64,000 nucleotides of DNA, taken from the NCBI GenBank assembly GCA_948146395.1, contig OX411551.1:47448854-47512853 (forward strand), read 5' to 3'. Positions 33,901 through 46,105 of the stretch are shown here, in pieces. Within the stretch, counting starts at the first letter, position 1, and every line of letters begins with the position of its first letter. The DNA comes from Fragum whitleyi. Lineage: Eukaryota; Mollusca; Bivalvia; Cardiida; Cardiidae. The notes under the pieces are model-generated. The model made no database searches. It was not told the DNA's origin and was given only the letters and a program-made list of their open reading frames with translations. The position numbers were made by a program, and so were the translations under genes.

Positions 33901-35835
33901 GCCTAATCCCATCTTGACCTACAACATGACCTAAAAACAAAACTTCATGCTAAAATAATTCACATTTAGATGGTTTCAATTTGAGTCCTGCATCCTTGAT
34001 TCTTGTGAAGACTTCAGACAGTCGCGATATGTGTTCTTTGAAGTCTGAGCCTAAAACAATTATGTCGTCTAGGTAAATGAGTAGGGATTCCCACTGTAAT
34101 CCGTGCAGAATCATTTCCATACACCGCTTGAAGGTTTAGGGCGCATTCGAGAGTCCAAATGGAAGAGTGTTATATTCGAACAGACCATATTTACTTATAA
34201 ACGCTGTCTTCGGCTTGTCTTCTTCCTCTACTTCCAGTTGCCAGTATCCAGACTGCAGATCAAGTGTTGAAAATATCTTGGCAGACGCTAGGCAGTCCAA
34301 ACATATGCTTATCTTGTGTAAAGGATATGCGTCTTTGATAGAAACATCATTAAGTTTGCGGTAGTCTATGCACCAGCGGATCCCACCATCTCTCTTTAGA
34401 ACTAGGACAGTAGGTGAGCTCCATGGTGACTGCGATGGACGAATTACTCCGGCTGCTAACTGGTCCTTCAAATACTACTCCTCCTCAGCCTCAAATCCTT
34501 TGGGTGTCGGTCTCATTCGTTGCCTGATAGGAGCAGCTCCAGCTGTGTCTATGCTATGCTTGAGTAAGGAACACCGCCCAAGGTCGTTGGCATGTTAAGC
34601 AAAGCAATCCTCATACCTGGATAAAACATCAGCTAACATGGATTTTTCTGGTTCTTGTAAGTTGTCAATACTTGATGTGTATAAGGTTTGTAAGTGTTCT
34701 GGTATAACAACATTTTCTTGAGCTTTAGGCTCTTCCGGAATCTGGTCTAATTCCAATTCAAGGGTCTTTGGCATGGCCATCTCACCACATCTGTTGATTA
34801 TTCGCTGTTTCGGATTGTATTCTCCTACAATGTTGTTGTGGGTACACGTTCGTTCTGTGGAAATTGACTGGTTGGTTCCCTCTGCTTGATCAATAAAAAA
34901 CCCAGTTTCATAGATGGATTCTGGTTCCTCAAGATGTCCAACAATCGTGTTCTTTTTCAACTTGATAGGGTTCTTGGTTGGGTTCACCATTCTCACTGGG
35001 ACGGTTTTGCCTGTCGAGCTGACCATAGCCTTGACTGGGAGTAATCTGCCTTGAGTAGTCGGCTCGAAATACATGTAACCGTGGAGGGGATTTTCGAATC
35101 TGCAGCTTATAACACTCTGAGTAGGCCGGTATGGTGGCTGCCCTTCGCAGTGAAACTTTGCCTATTTGGTTGTTTTGGCTGTTCGTCTGTAGAGGTAGCC
35201 ACTTGTCTCGTACCCGGAGCCCCTTCTCTGGATCTATAGCCATCTTATGGTGAAACATAAGGTCCCATCCCAGTTATATCATCCCGAAAAGGAGCGACAT
35301 ACACAGGCCAATCAAACGTCATGTCCCCAATTTTAAGCATGACACTTATCAACCCACATACTGTCAGCTCCTTGTTCTCCTCTGCAACGACAAGTTGTCT
35401 TTTTGCCTTCTGTAGAGGTGGACGCCTAGATTTCGGTATCCTTTTATATGTCGATTCGCTGATGACCGTTACTTCAGCACCTGTATCTATAACAGCATTA
35501 CATTCAATATCACAAACATGCATTAAAAGTTTAATATTCTTAGCTCTCACACGGTCAACAATAAGAATAGATTCTTCTCTATTGTCATTTTGTCCTGAAC
35601 CTGTGATAAATTGTCCATCACCTGTGCCCTGGTCCAGGTCTACATCATTAGTTACAGCATGTGATGATAAAAGTTTGGCCTCTTCCTCAAAAATATGGGC
35701 TGAACTTGGGCCTTCCAGTACAGCCCCTACTAGTTTTCCTGGTTGACACCTTCCTTCTTCTGTCCCTCTAAGGTGTTTGGTTTCTTGTGTGGGCAGAGTG
35801 GCGAGATGTGTCCCTTCTCGTGGCAGTTGTAACAA
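30935..35835 (-). pseudogene. pol: gypsy pol (protease-RT-RNase H-integrase), inactivated
   Basis: Overlaps the end of gag in another frame, as expected for a frameshifted Gag-Pol. Protease VIDTGAEVTVIS is near 35460-35495. RT shows the PSQSPWSSP region (near 34430), LPFGLSNAP (34137-34165) and IYLDDIIV (about 34060-34085). RNase H starts FVLDTDASD (33630-33657). Integrase has CHGSVFAGHLG and CTTC (HHCC domain, 31330-31450) and the DDE residues in IGIDIMGP, SDQGSNF and ERFNG. I count about eleven in-frame stops and at least three frameshifts (near 35258, 35110, 31393). A pearl-like repeat splits it between RNase H and integrase. It cannot make active protein. Confidence 0.9.
31462..32822 (+). 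mobile_element. pearl/Helentron-like repeat, AGCTCGCCCGGG family, copy 2 (in pol)
   Basis: Same ends as the copy at 22841: TTTTTAGCTCGCCCGGGAC at the start, and GGGCGAGCT, TTGTCCGCGGACAA and CTCTTGTT at the end. About five core units of ~190 bp carry TTTGACCTTGACCTT and AAAACTTTAACC. The flanks share CA (TCA with the ambiguous base), and pol resumes in the same frame on both sides, which fixes the insertion point. Confidence 0.85.
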
Positions 35836-37142
35836 GTCACCTCCTTCTTATCAGTACGTTCAGACCGGTTGTTTTGGTGATTGGTTCCTTCGGGGTGAGC
35901 ATTGCCCAACTTCGCGAATTGTTTCGCGATGTATGCCTCTATCTCTCGCTTCAAATTTTCAAAGCGGTCCTCAGTAACCATTCTATGCTTGTTAACCCTT
36001 CTCATGTCAGCTCGGTCCTCTTCTTGGCTTGAGTCCGAGTCACAGGTATCAATGCTACGGATGCCACTGGGTTTGGTTGTGTACTGGCGGCAGGCCTCAT
36101 GCCAAATTATCATGTCGACGGCTTTGGACAGGTCTCTTGGTTTTCTGATGAGAACTTCATAGGCCAGGCGCTGATCTTGAAGTCCCTTCAACAAATGTTC
36201 TATGGACAAGTTCTTGAATATAGTTGTTCCCTCCATGCCGGGGTATGACCTAGACATCAACTGGTTGATTCGTGCGCTGTATTGTTGGATGCTCTCCTTT
36301 GAGCTCTTCTTAATGTTGTAAAGGGTGGCCCTGTGTGTTTCTGCTAGGAGGCATTACCCAAAACGCTGTGTAAAAGATCTGATAATCTTGTCTGTATCGT
36401 CGCACGCATTGGCTCCCAAGCTATTTAGGTGCATCAGAGCCTCTCCCTTGAAAGAGAATATCAGTTGTTCCCTAAATTTTCTGTCTGTCCATCTGTACAC
36501 CTTCTTCATAAAGTTCATTTGCATCAGAAAGGGTTCCCAGGTATCAGGCTTCCCATCAAACACAGGCGGCCTTTGTCTAAAATCTGTATGTTCTGCCGGC
36601 TGGGGAAAGTGGTTATGATTTGGCCCTCGGCGCGGCTGGAAGTAATCTGTTGGGGGTCCCCTATTGAAGTCTGCTGACCTAAAATGTTCAGGCGATTGGG
36701 AAGGCCTAAGGTATCGTCTAGGTGGCTCATCGCTGAGGAAGGCAGGCTCCTGGAATGGCGGGCTCAGTGACCTATATGTGGGTCTGCGTAATTGAGGTCT
36801 GGTAGGGGGCTCAAATCTGTCTTGATATGGATCTGGTCTGTGCATTGGCCGGTCGGGGTCCACTGGTTCCCTATATGCACGGAAAGATGGACCGCCCTCT
36901 CTCGGGTCTGGATCAGCTGGGTACTGTCGAGGTTCCAGGAGAGGTCTGGTAGGTATCGGGATGGGATTTGAAGGAGGGGGCCTCTGGCTCATGGGAGTGT
37001 CAGGTACAATCATGTCATCCCATTCAGGAGATGGCTGCTCAAACAGTACTGTATCCGGGGTATCCGGCCTAAGAGGCTCTCGATTCTGTGTCGCCATTTG
37101 TAATTGGTAAGCCGTCTTAATAGTCCCTGATCTCAATTCCAT
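35730..37142 (-). pseudogene. gag: gypsy gag, one internal stop
   Basis: About 470 codons in one frame, broken only by TAA at 36354-36356. The first ~190 residues are Pro/Arg-rich. A capsid-like region follows (PDTWEPFLMQMNFM onward), and near the C-terminus is the knuckle CYNCHEKGHISPLC (C-X2-C-X4-H-X4-C), which binds the element's RNA. A single nonsense change makes it inactive unless read through. Confidence 0.85.
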
Positions 37143-37264
37143 AAAATGAGGTGATATTCAAGAAAATGCAACTACAAAGTCTACAACTTAACTTTAACTA
37201 GAGCGATAAAACAAAATCCTGTGCTGAAAATGATAGCTTCAATGTGCAAAGTTATAATAAAGTC

Positions 37265-37668
37265 TGTTGTATTCTGAAAATAATAGTTATAATAGCAAAT
37301 CAGTCAAAATCCTCCTGTGGCAGACTGAAAATAATGCATGCTACAATGTAAAAAATTATAATACGGTATCCTCAATATGTTGTACTCTGAAAATAACAAT
37401 TGTAATGGCAATTCAGTCAAAATCCTCCTGTGGCAGACTGAAAACAATGCTACAATGTAAAAAATTATAATACGGTATCTTCAATATGTTGTACTCTGAA
37501 AATAACAATTGTAATGGCAATTCAGTCAAAATCCTCCTGTGGCAGACTGAAAATAATGCTACGATGTGAAAAATTATAACATGGTATCTTCAATATGTTG
37601 TACTCTGAAAATAACAATTATAATGGCAATTCAGTCAAAATCCTCCTGTGGCAGACTGAAAATACTGT
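37265..37668. repeat. tandem repeat, four units of 109-113 bp
   Basis: AATCCTCCTGTGGCAGACTG recurs with CCTCCTG starting at 37311, 37424, 37533 and 37642 (periods 113, 109, 109), in a unit that also has ATATGTTGTACTCTGAAAAT. A fragment of a fifth unit is near 37739. Confidence 0.85.
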
Positions 37669-37931
37669 CTATATTTTGAGTATTTCAAAACTCTGGTGTT
37701 TACTGAAAATTACAACTAAGAAAAACACAAATAAGAAGTCCTCCTGGTGTGGCTGAAATTCATGCAATTCCAAAAGAAATACAGAAAGGCGAATGATTGA
37801 CCAAAATTGAAAATAATACCAATCTTGCTGATTGAAATGACTCGGATTTCTTTGCAAAACAGTGTAAACTTGCCAAAACTTGACAAAAAATCTGCTACTT
37901 CTGTTGGTTTAAAATTTTTGAACAGCAAGGC

Positions 37932-38484
37932 AATCAGTGCTCCGAATTGCTGAGCTCTCTGATAATTTTACTGTACGGATCCAAAATTATTATTTCTGTC
38001 AATTCTGACTTGGTAGAATTTTGTGAACAACAAAACAATCAGTGCTCCGAATAGCTGAGCTCTCTGATTATTTCAATGTTAGGATAAGAATAACTTTTAG
38101 TAATTATTTTCAATCAGCAAACTTGGCAATTCAGTAACAAGAAGGAAATCACATGTAAATCAAAAAGTTGAGAAGCAAATTGAACTATTTGTTGATTTAC
38201 AGACTTGAAATTTGATTGAGACAAATGGAGAAAAATTGTCTGAAAAATATTGGTATGATTTCAATGGCTAGAGGAATTTACAAGATTAGCCTCTTTATGA
38301 CTTAGAATTGTCAGTACACAGATTCTAATTATGCCTGGCAGGAAATTATGTTATTAAAGCCAAAAGGTATAGAAACTCAGTCACAATATCAGTGCTCCTA
38401 CTTTGTTGAGCTCTCTGAATTTATGCCTGTTCAAATTACACTTCAGTGGAGATATCAGTGCCCCGAATAGCTGAGCTCTCTGAT
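37932..38484. repeat. four dispersed copies of a hairpin motif
   Basis: The motif ATCAGTGCTCCGAATAGCTG then AGCTCTCTGAT occurs near 37932, 38038, 38390 and 38455 with small changes. ATCAG pairs with CTGAT and GCTC with GAGC, so each copy can fold. Confidence 0.75.
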
Positions 38485-38940
38485 ACCTAACACAATTTTA
38501 TATTGATAAATTGGTTTAGTCAACAGTCCAATTTTATGGATTGCAGATCTAACAGAAATTTTACAATAGTTAGGATTTTCAGCAAAGCTAGAAAAATGCT
38601 AACTTTAGTAAAAAAATTTAGCTGACTTAGGGATAAAATAACAATGAATCTGACAATTCTTAATCAAAAGCATATATTTAAAAATTCCCAAGAAATATCT
38701 TATAAGCTGTATTCTCAAAACCTTTAAAAATTCTAAATTTAACAAAACACTAATTTCAATTATATAACACACTCAAAATACTTTGTCTTACAGAAAACAG
38801 TTCTTTCAAAAATACTACAAATTACCAATATATGAAAGCCAAAAAATTATTGATAATTTCTAATTCAAAATATTTCTATGGCACTAGATCCTTGCAAAGG
38901 AATCCAATTTGTCTAAATTACATAAATCTAAACAATCTGG

Positions 38941-38957
38941 ATCCCACTTCTGACACC
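38941..38957 (-). promoter_or_regulatory. primer-binding site, tRNA-Leu type
   Basis: On the minus strand GGTGTCAGAAGTGGGAT lies just inside the 5' LTR. It is complementary to the 3' end of metazoan tRNA-Leu (…CCCACTTCTGACACCA), with a mismatch only at the last base. Confidence 0.8.
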
Positions 38958-38964
38958 GGTTTTT

Positions 38965-40520
38965 TGTTGTAAACCTATGTCTTCGTGGACCTAGATTCGG
39001 AAAAAGGTTTTGTCCCTTTTCCGAACTCCACAAAAGATCAAGGTTACGCGGTTCGTATAAGGGGATCAAGTGCAATAGTGATTTAGATTCAACGTCAGGA
39101 TGACACCACCGACTTTTCAAGGCGCAAATTTATGTAGGCAAGCCGGAGCCTTAGATTGGGTTAAAGAATAAACAAAGATTCTCTAAAACTAAATAAATGT
39201 AATCTAGACTCAGAAATTATGAGTCTTTTCAAGATCAAAATACATCCATCAAATTACATCAACAACAAATGTAATAGTTCTTAGGAAGTTCTAAGTTAAA
39301 GCATTTATATCAAGTCAGACAACCATCAGCAATACAACAAAATGCTCAATCAAATAAATTCAACTAAGATGCTCTTTGAATGTCAAATAATTTGAGATCC
39401 CTAAGATTTACAAAGAGCAAGTGACTCTGCAGGAAGTAATGCTTGGGCACTGTTCATAAAAGTAATAGGAATAGACAACCAATGCAATAACTACCAAATT
39501 GATACAAAATATGCCCAGGCTTAATAGAACATTAATGATCCAGGCAATTAAGATCAATGTCAACATTTTGTCTAAACAAGAGACATCACAATAATTTATG
39601 CTAAAATAGTGCCAAAAACTAAGTAATAATGACAATAATGATTCAGTCCAAGGATTTCCTAAGTCAAAAAAATAAATACAAAATAATTAATTAATTAGCT
39701 AAATCTCTTACTACAGATTTCCTTCCTAAGTATCCAAATCACAGAGTTACAGAGTGAAGATTTGGGGCCTTGCGCCACTTTGTATACGGCCTGATCTGGG
39801 CTCCAGAATGTTCATGAAGTTTGATTGGCTGATAAGCCCAAATCCAACTTCATGCAAATTCTGGCCCTATGCCCTGATTGGTCAGTTTGTCAAATTGACC
39901 AGACTCCACATGATTGACAACCTTTTAGACTGATAAGCCCCGCCTATCTGTCTGGTTTTGTCACCAACTTGTTCTTTTGCAGAAATGGACCAAATTTCAC
40001 AATATTAATAAAATGGCATAAGAACAAATCCAATCTTCAAAGTAATTACATATTTGAAATCTACATAACATGTACATTAAAATGAGCCCAAACATCGTCA
40101 CTTTATTCCCATAATTAAGAAAGTTGTATTTTGTCACATAAAATAGTCACTTAGTGAGAGGTCACTGGGTGTATTTACTCTATGAGACAATATACCTAAT
40201 CTGTGAAAGAATCAAATACATCCCAGAATAAAGATAAGCCAGAGGAACAAGATTGCAAATAATTATGCTTTTGCATTACTATATTAAGATTACCCAATAT
40301 GCCTTTTTTCCCACAAGGTTCACAAAACCTTGTAAAACAGTGTAGGCAAAGATCCATCTTCACTCACAAAATGCATAACTATCAAACTGCAAAATCGCCC
40401 CCCAGTATCATCAAAATATCTGAAATGTCTTATAAAGACAAATCTACCATAAGTGTGTCAGTAAATATTAAGTTGACAAAACTTTATTCTTATCACCAAT
40501 AAGCAATCACAATTAGGGTA
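38965..40520 (-). repeat. gypsy 5' LTR, inner part
   Basis: Begins TGTTGTAAACCT and matches 26012-27572 of the 3' LTR. It breaks off after CACAATTAGGGTA, where element A is inserted; the LTR continues at 56297 with AGGATTAAGTGAC. Confidence 0.85.
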
Positions 40521-40537
40521 TCCTGTACGAAAAATTC

Positions 40538-40960
40538 CACCCGTAAAAGAGGCGTAAAATAGACGTAATTATCAAGCGGATTCCTTCTCATTTTACGCTA
40601 GGAAGCTGGTTGAAACTTTATATAGCAATGAGGCGGAAACCAAGCGTAAAATAGACGGAATTTTAGGCGAATTATGTTAATTAAGCGTAATTTTTTTACA
40701 GGCGTAATCACTTGCTAGCGGAAAAACCAGGCGGAATTATTAAGCGGACTCCGTCTAGCTTTCCGCTAGTAATAGCAATGAGGCGGAAACCAAGCGTAAA
40801 ATAGACGTAATTTGAGGCGAATTATGCTAATTAAGCGGAATATTTCTACAGACGTAAATGCTTGTAGTTGAAAAACCAGGCGGAATTGACTAGCGGATTA
40901 CGTCTCATTTTCCGCTAGTGAGCTGGTAAGGAACCAGGGGGAAACCAAGCTTAAACAAGA
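40538..40960. repeat. left subterminal GCG(T/G)AA motif cluster of element A
   Basis: About two dozen words of the form RRCGTAA or RRCGGAA occur in ~420 bp (for example GGCGTAAAA, GACGTAATT, GGCGGAAAC, AGCGGATT). A 148-bp unit with AATGAGGCGGAAACCAAGCG is duplicated (40626 and 40774). Such subterminal arrays are typical transposase binding sites. Confidence 0.75.
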
Positions 40961-41579
40961 CAGAATTTTATTTAAAAGTGAATGTATGATTGGTCGGATT
41001 CTACAATGATATCTCAATTCTTAACTATAGATCTGTCACAAAACAGACATAGATTCCCCACCATTGCTTTGTTCAATTTCTGCAGAAATTTACTGGACAA
41101 AGTTCAATTGTGACCTTGACCTTTAATGTTTGTTAACAGAAAAGATATGGCACAGCCCTGGCAACAAAATTGTCATATGGCTAATGGCAACAAAGTCCAT
41201 TATTCTAAGAAACTTTGTTCTTATGTTAGAGGTCGGTAACAAAAAAGGTCTTAGAAAGTATGTCGGACAAGCAGGGTGAAACCAATATTCCCCTCTCTAC
41301 TTTGTAGATGGGAGCAATAATAAAGAAATAATCTTTACATGGACAAATTAGTAAACAAAACAAAATCTTGGCACACTATTGAGACAACAGACAAAGCATG
41401 ATCCCATAACCTCACCTTTAGCATTTAGTGTTCCGGTGAGACACAAAACTCAACTTAATTGATATTATATATTTTCAAGGAATAAAAAATAGGTTATCCT
41501 TTTGAGGACAAACTGAATTTCATATTCAGGGTTTCAACAAGATGTTTTTGTAAAACACTTCTGCCCTTGAAATGGCTTA

Positions 41580-41790
41580 TTTTTTTTTAATAAGTTTGAC
41601 CTTGAAGAATCCCTTGACCTTGATTGGTGACATTGATTAACTGCTTTGTTCATGCAAAATATAAGCATTGTCAATCCAAAAGTGTTGAAGTTATAGAAAA
41701 ATATTTGGTTTTCAGGTTAAGTTTTAGCAGACAGACAGACTTGGTAAAACAATATGCCCCCTATCTTACTGATGTAGGGGCATAAAAATG
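41580..41790 (-). mobile_element. fragment of a TATGCCCCC-family repeat
   Basis: Minus-strand head TTTTTATGCCCCTACATCAG with GGGGGCATA partner, a short (GTCT)n tract and TGACCTTGA words. Only the first ~200 bp are recognisable. Confidence 0.5.
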
Positions 41791-43426
41791 TCTTTTAACT
41801 CAAGTCCCTTGTTTTCAAGCCCCTGAGTAATAAAAACATTGTGTGAACATAGCAATTTCTCTTTTTCCCTACATACTAGGTACATGCATTAATATTTCAG
41901 AGTACAATCACTTTGAATTCTAGCTTCTTTGGAATTTACCTAAATGAACAATTACTGTATTCATTCCAAAATTAGGGTTCAACACTTTTTTGCCTTCAGC
42001 ATGCAAGACCTGAATGTCCTAAATCTTTCTGTGTCTCCCTGATAATAACAAGTCCTTGATGGAGACTTATATCATTCTATTAATAATTCTTCTATTATAA
42101 GGAAAATAGTGATTGAATAGAAGAAAATGCATATAATAAGCAATAACTTCTTTTCTCACAATGTTTTCCTCAGTGGAATGAAACTCTATGTGTGAAAAAG
42201 AACAGATAAAATTACATGATTTGGTAATCAAGAGCACAGCAAGCCAGTACCGGCAATCTGCTGCAGGTGCTAGATAATGAAAATATCTAAGAAAAAGGGG
42301 CATAACTCTTACAAATAGATGCTATAGTTATACCCCTTGTTAGTCTTGGTAGCTATTGTGATAGTGAACACATGCCAAATTCCAAGTTCATATCTTCATT
42401 AACAACAGATATGACCAAGGTTTATGTTTGTCAGTTGCGAACACATATGCCAATACAAATGCAAACAACACCAATGTGCTGACAATACCTTGATCTTTTG
42501 TTGTTAAACAGCCAAGCTGAAATTCTTGGACAAGTACTATAAGCCTGAGGGGCCTTTAATGGTGGTTACTATCAATCCTCCCGAAGATCTACAGGTCCTA
42601 GGACAAGTTTTGATCACTGAAAATCCATAGTTATGTGCCAGGAGCTTTGCTATACACAAGCCCAATTTTTACAATGGCACAATTACACAAACTCTAGATC
42701 TGTATTTTTTTAATCTTGACCCTATTTAGTGTGTGGTCAAAGGGAATGAATTGATGAAACATTTCGCATGAGTACCCACAACGTAGTATTTGATGAATGA
42801 GATAAATTGTCATTTTGAAATAGAAATAACTAGTTCTGTGGGTGCCAATGCTTGGCTAGATGATCCAGATAAAAACAAGAGCATTGCCTACAGGTGCCTA
42901 CGCTCGGCTATCAAGTGCTGGATGGTGAGAAAAAATCTAAGTCGAAAAAGGGGCATAATTTGCACAAAATGCATCTAGAGTTATCCCCCTTGATCGTATA
43001 AGTTGCTCTTTTGATGGTGAACATGTGTGCCAAGTTTTAAGTGAATGCCTTCAGTAGAACCAGAGATATAACCAATGTCAAAGTTTTCCCACGACGACAA
43101 CGACGACGACATGGAGGCTATAGCAATACCTCGGTTTTTCTCTGAAAACAGCCGAGCTTAAAATCTTAGTAAAAAGGGGCATATCACACAGTTGTCCACA
43201 GTAGATCATATAGTGAACACATATGGAAAGTTTCAAGCAGATCTCTATACAATTGTATTTTAAATTATGACAGAGATACAACGACAGCACGATGAAAAAC
43301 TTTCAATTTTTATGTTCTAAAACAGCCAAGCAAAAAGGAATGACAACTTTCACATAAGAAGAAAGATAAATTTATACACTATGTAATATTAATTCGAAAA
43401 ATTTTCAAATTTCCTTATTTTCGAAA
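41791..43426. other. repeat-like non-coding interior of element A
   Basis: It contains three diverged units around AAAAAGGGGCATAA (near 42290, 42945, 43172) that also share AGTGAACACAT-type words. These are degraded interspersed repeats. No gene is seen. Confidence 0.45.
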
Positions 43427-43546
43427 TTATTCTTGATATTCAGCCATTCCTGTTGAGTGAATCCTCTCTGTAAATTCCTCATCTATTTCAACCATTTTTG
43501 TCCAGAATGTAAAATGACCATCAACCCAGCCTGGTATTAACATATT
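43427..43546 (-). CDS. candidate terminal exon in element A, unknown protein
   Basis: A T-rich acceptor (TTTTATTTTTCAG) is followed by 39 codons beginning NMLIPGWVDGHFTFW and ending in TAA. Composition is protein-like (two Trp, acidic cluster). It lies outside element B, so it could be the last exon of a gene belonging to A that B later disrupted. No upstream exon with matching phase was found; chance is possible. Confidence 0.3.
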   Translation of the reverse strand, partial: NMLIPGWVDGHFTFWTKMVEIDEEFTERIHSTGMAEYQE

Positions 43547-44659
43547 CTGAAAAATAAAACAAAAAATCATCACATTACTTGGCCCAAAACTATACAACTT
43601 TTTGCATGCTCTAATGAGAATTTTCTCAAACTATAGCTTGAAATTAAACCTTTTATTTTGTATGAACATAAAAGATGATATTAATAAGTTATAGATAACA
43701 ACTTATTAATCTCACTTTCTATGTTCCACATTTATTTAGATTCTTGATTTAGCCCACAACTGATTTTCTTTTGAAAACCAGAGAAGTTTAAGTTCCTCAA
43801 ACTAGGTAAAATTTTAATTTTACATTTCATTTGGCTAAATGAGATATCCTTGCACATGATATATTCTGAACCAGAATTATCCCTGCAAGGGTTATTTAGC
43901 AGTTTATCTATTTGTAAATCAGCGATCTTTTACTGAATCCCAAATTGAGTAACCATTTGATTTCTTCACACTTTCTTCTCAAATATTTACTTAACTTAAT
44001 TCCAAATACTTAAAGCGTCAAAATGTGAAAAAACTTCAACGAAATTCACTGTATGATTTGTATAAGGCAAAAAGTATCAAATCAATGTATTGAGGATTTT
44101 GAGCAAAATCTATTGTGTTGAAAATATTGGGTGTGTTGCACACAGTTTCATCTATGTCATACCTGAAATATTCTGTGGGGCAAACTGAAGCCTCAGCAAA
44201 TTGGTTGTTACAATACACTGGGAAAAAAATCAATGATATGGTACTTTGAAAAAAAAAAAAAAAAAAAAGAAAATGCACCCAATAATTTTATGTGAAATGG
44301 ATTTGTAAATACCTTTCATACATACTTGATGCAATCTTGTAAGTTTTCATAACCCAATCGCCCATCTTCTCTCAGTACTGATGATAAGTGGTTTATTTTT
44401 GTTGACCTTTTGATCCCCGAAAGTCCTTAAATCAGGTCTTCTGCCCCTAGCTGTTCTGTTAGATGATAGGCTGCCTTCTCATTTTAACATTTAATCAGTC
44501 CAGCATAATTCTAATAGGTTCAGGAAGACTAACTTTGTCTGGAAATTAGAAATATCGCTTGTAAGTGGTCAATACAGTAAATACACAATTGGAAAATTCA
44601 TTCATATATAAGGTGATTGCTTTAGGAATTATTGTAATTTATATTGTGAATAGAATGCA
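43547..44659. other. non-coding stretch left of element B
   Basis: AT-rich with a 19-A run near 44250. An 80-aa minus-strand frame (44036-44278) contains a short stretch bounded by possible splice sites but no convincing protein. Confidence 0.4.
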
Positions 44660-45256
44660 CAGTGCTCTCAATAAGCAGACATCAACATCCAAAAGTTTAG
44701 AAATTAGATCTGGAAAATCAGACTGACGTAAAAAAACGTCTTGAGATTAAAAAAAAAAAACACCCTGATTTTGACCCTGGATGTTTTTGATAATCAACAC
44801 GAGCATACATTATAGCTGACAAAAATGTGTAACATACATGGTATAGGACAGTTGCCATAACTACCATCTTTGCTTACGCAATCTTGTCAGGTTGGGAACG
44901 CATCATTACAGCATCTGACATTCTCTTTGTCAATACAGATTGTGAGGGTCCTTTGATAGGACTTTTGAAACAAACGAAATTCCAATCAGGGGAATATTCC
45001 TAAGATCAAACGATTCATCTACAGAGCAATTCCAAATAGAAACTTCAGTTTCTCGTATTAGTTTCCAAAATTTATATTTGGGTCATTATTTGATAAATGT
45101 CATGGAACATCAAAAATACAAAAATGTAAATTTACTTAATTTTTTGCTTGCTAGGTATCACATTACCATTAACATTGACAAAAAAGCACATAAGAAGATA
45201 AGCACAAACGTTTCTTAAAATTTATTTCAATTTAAATCCTTCTTATCAGAAAGATC

Positions 45257-45650
45257 ATGTAACATGGACAGACATATTAAATTCATTGAAATTACAAGTA
45301 AACTTTGAAAAATAATCTTTATGTATAATTGAATAGACAACAAATAGTTCAATTGAGGACAATAGTGTGGTATCTGGTATTAAGATGTTGCTGTTTAGAG
45401 AAATAATGTCTTCATTTGCAAGAAATCATTGCAATTCAAAAGCAGTTCTCGGATAGCTTTTCCTTTAAAGTAATATAAATTGATTAGTTTCAAAGAATAG
45501 ATGCTCCATTATAAAATATAAACAATGGTGTATACTACAGTATCATATCTAAAAGGAATTTGTAAGTTTTTCAACTGTACTCAGCTATGAAATCTAAGTT
45601 CACCAACTTTAGACTAACGTAACAGGACAGACATGAAATTTCATGTCTTG
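45257..45650. repeat. GTAAC/GACAGAC boxes, left side of element B
   Basis: ATGTAACATGGACAGAC at 45257-45273 and CGTAACAGGACAGACATG at about 45618-45635, about 360 bp apart, match the boxes of the right-side array. Confidence 0.65.
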
Positions 45651-45820
45651 AATCAAGCTTACATTTCAATGTATTTTGAATTGAGCTTTTATCAACCAAT
45701 ATTCAGAGATCAAAGCAATGCAGAAAAACATCTTGATTGGAATTCTGAATTGTTCTAATCTTGGCTTAAGAGATGAACTTTACTAATTCTATCCCATTTT
45801 TTTTAAAACCCTTTCACATA

Positions 45821-46105
45821 AGCTCCAATGGTAGAGTGCCAGCTTATGGATCGAAAGGTTGTGGGTTTGAGTCCCATCAACAGCAACTTTTTTATAGGGT
45901 TAATTCACGTTTTTGAGGGCGTAAACATCTGCAGAGACCCAAGAAATGGTTCAACGCCCAAGTGCAAAGCACGAGGGCATTAAAGCATTATGAGGGTCTC
46001 TGCAAACTTTAACGCCCTCCAAAACGTGAATTAACCTTATAAAAAAAGTTTCTGTTGCTGGGACTCAAACCCACAACCTTTCAATCCATAAGCCGGCACT
46101 CTACT
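45821..46105. repeat. ~280-bp palindrome with tRNA-like sequence at both ends
   Basis: Arms of ~130 bp meet at GTGCAAAGCAC (about 45962-45972). Each arm begins with a tRNA-like block: AGCTCCAATGGTAGAGTGCC resembles an A box and GGTTTGAGTCC (45864-45874) a B box with one change. The right arm repeats this on the minus strand (GGACTCAAACC at 46061-46071). Between lie complementary GAGGGCGTAAACATCTGCAG and CTGCAAACTTTAACGCCCTC. It may be two head-to-head SINE-like units or a fold-back element with internal pol III promoters. Confidence 0.8.

Larger units (their letters stand above)
37143..38940 (-). other. gypsy 5' leader
   Basis: Untranslated stretch between the primer site and gag. It contains two sets of repeats, listed separately: a 109-113 bp tandem array and four copies of a ~33-nt hairpin-forming motif. 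Packaging or dimerisation elements are normally found here in retroelements; any such role is inference. Confidence 0.6.

Noticed and set aside
35321..35746. 141-aa plus-strand frame opposite the gypsy protease
   Set aside because: It is a shadow of pol; the minus strand carries the DTGA protease motif in context.
37265..37668. CRISPR-like regular repeats
   Set aside because: These are 109-113 bp direct tandem units without unique spacers, in a retrotransposon leader of a eukaryote.
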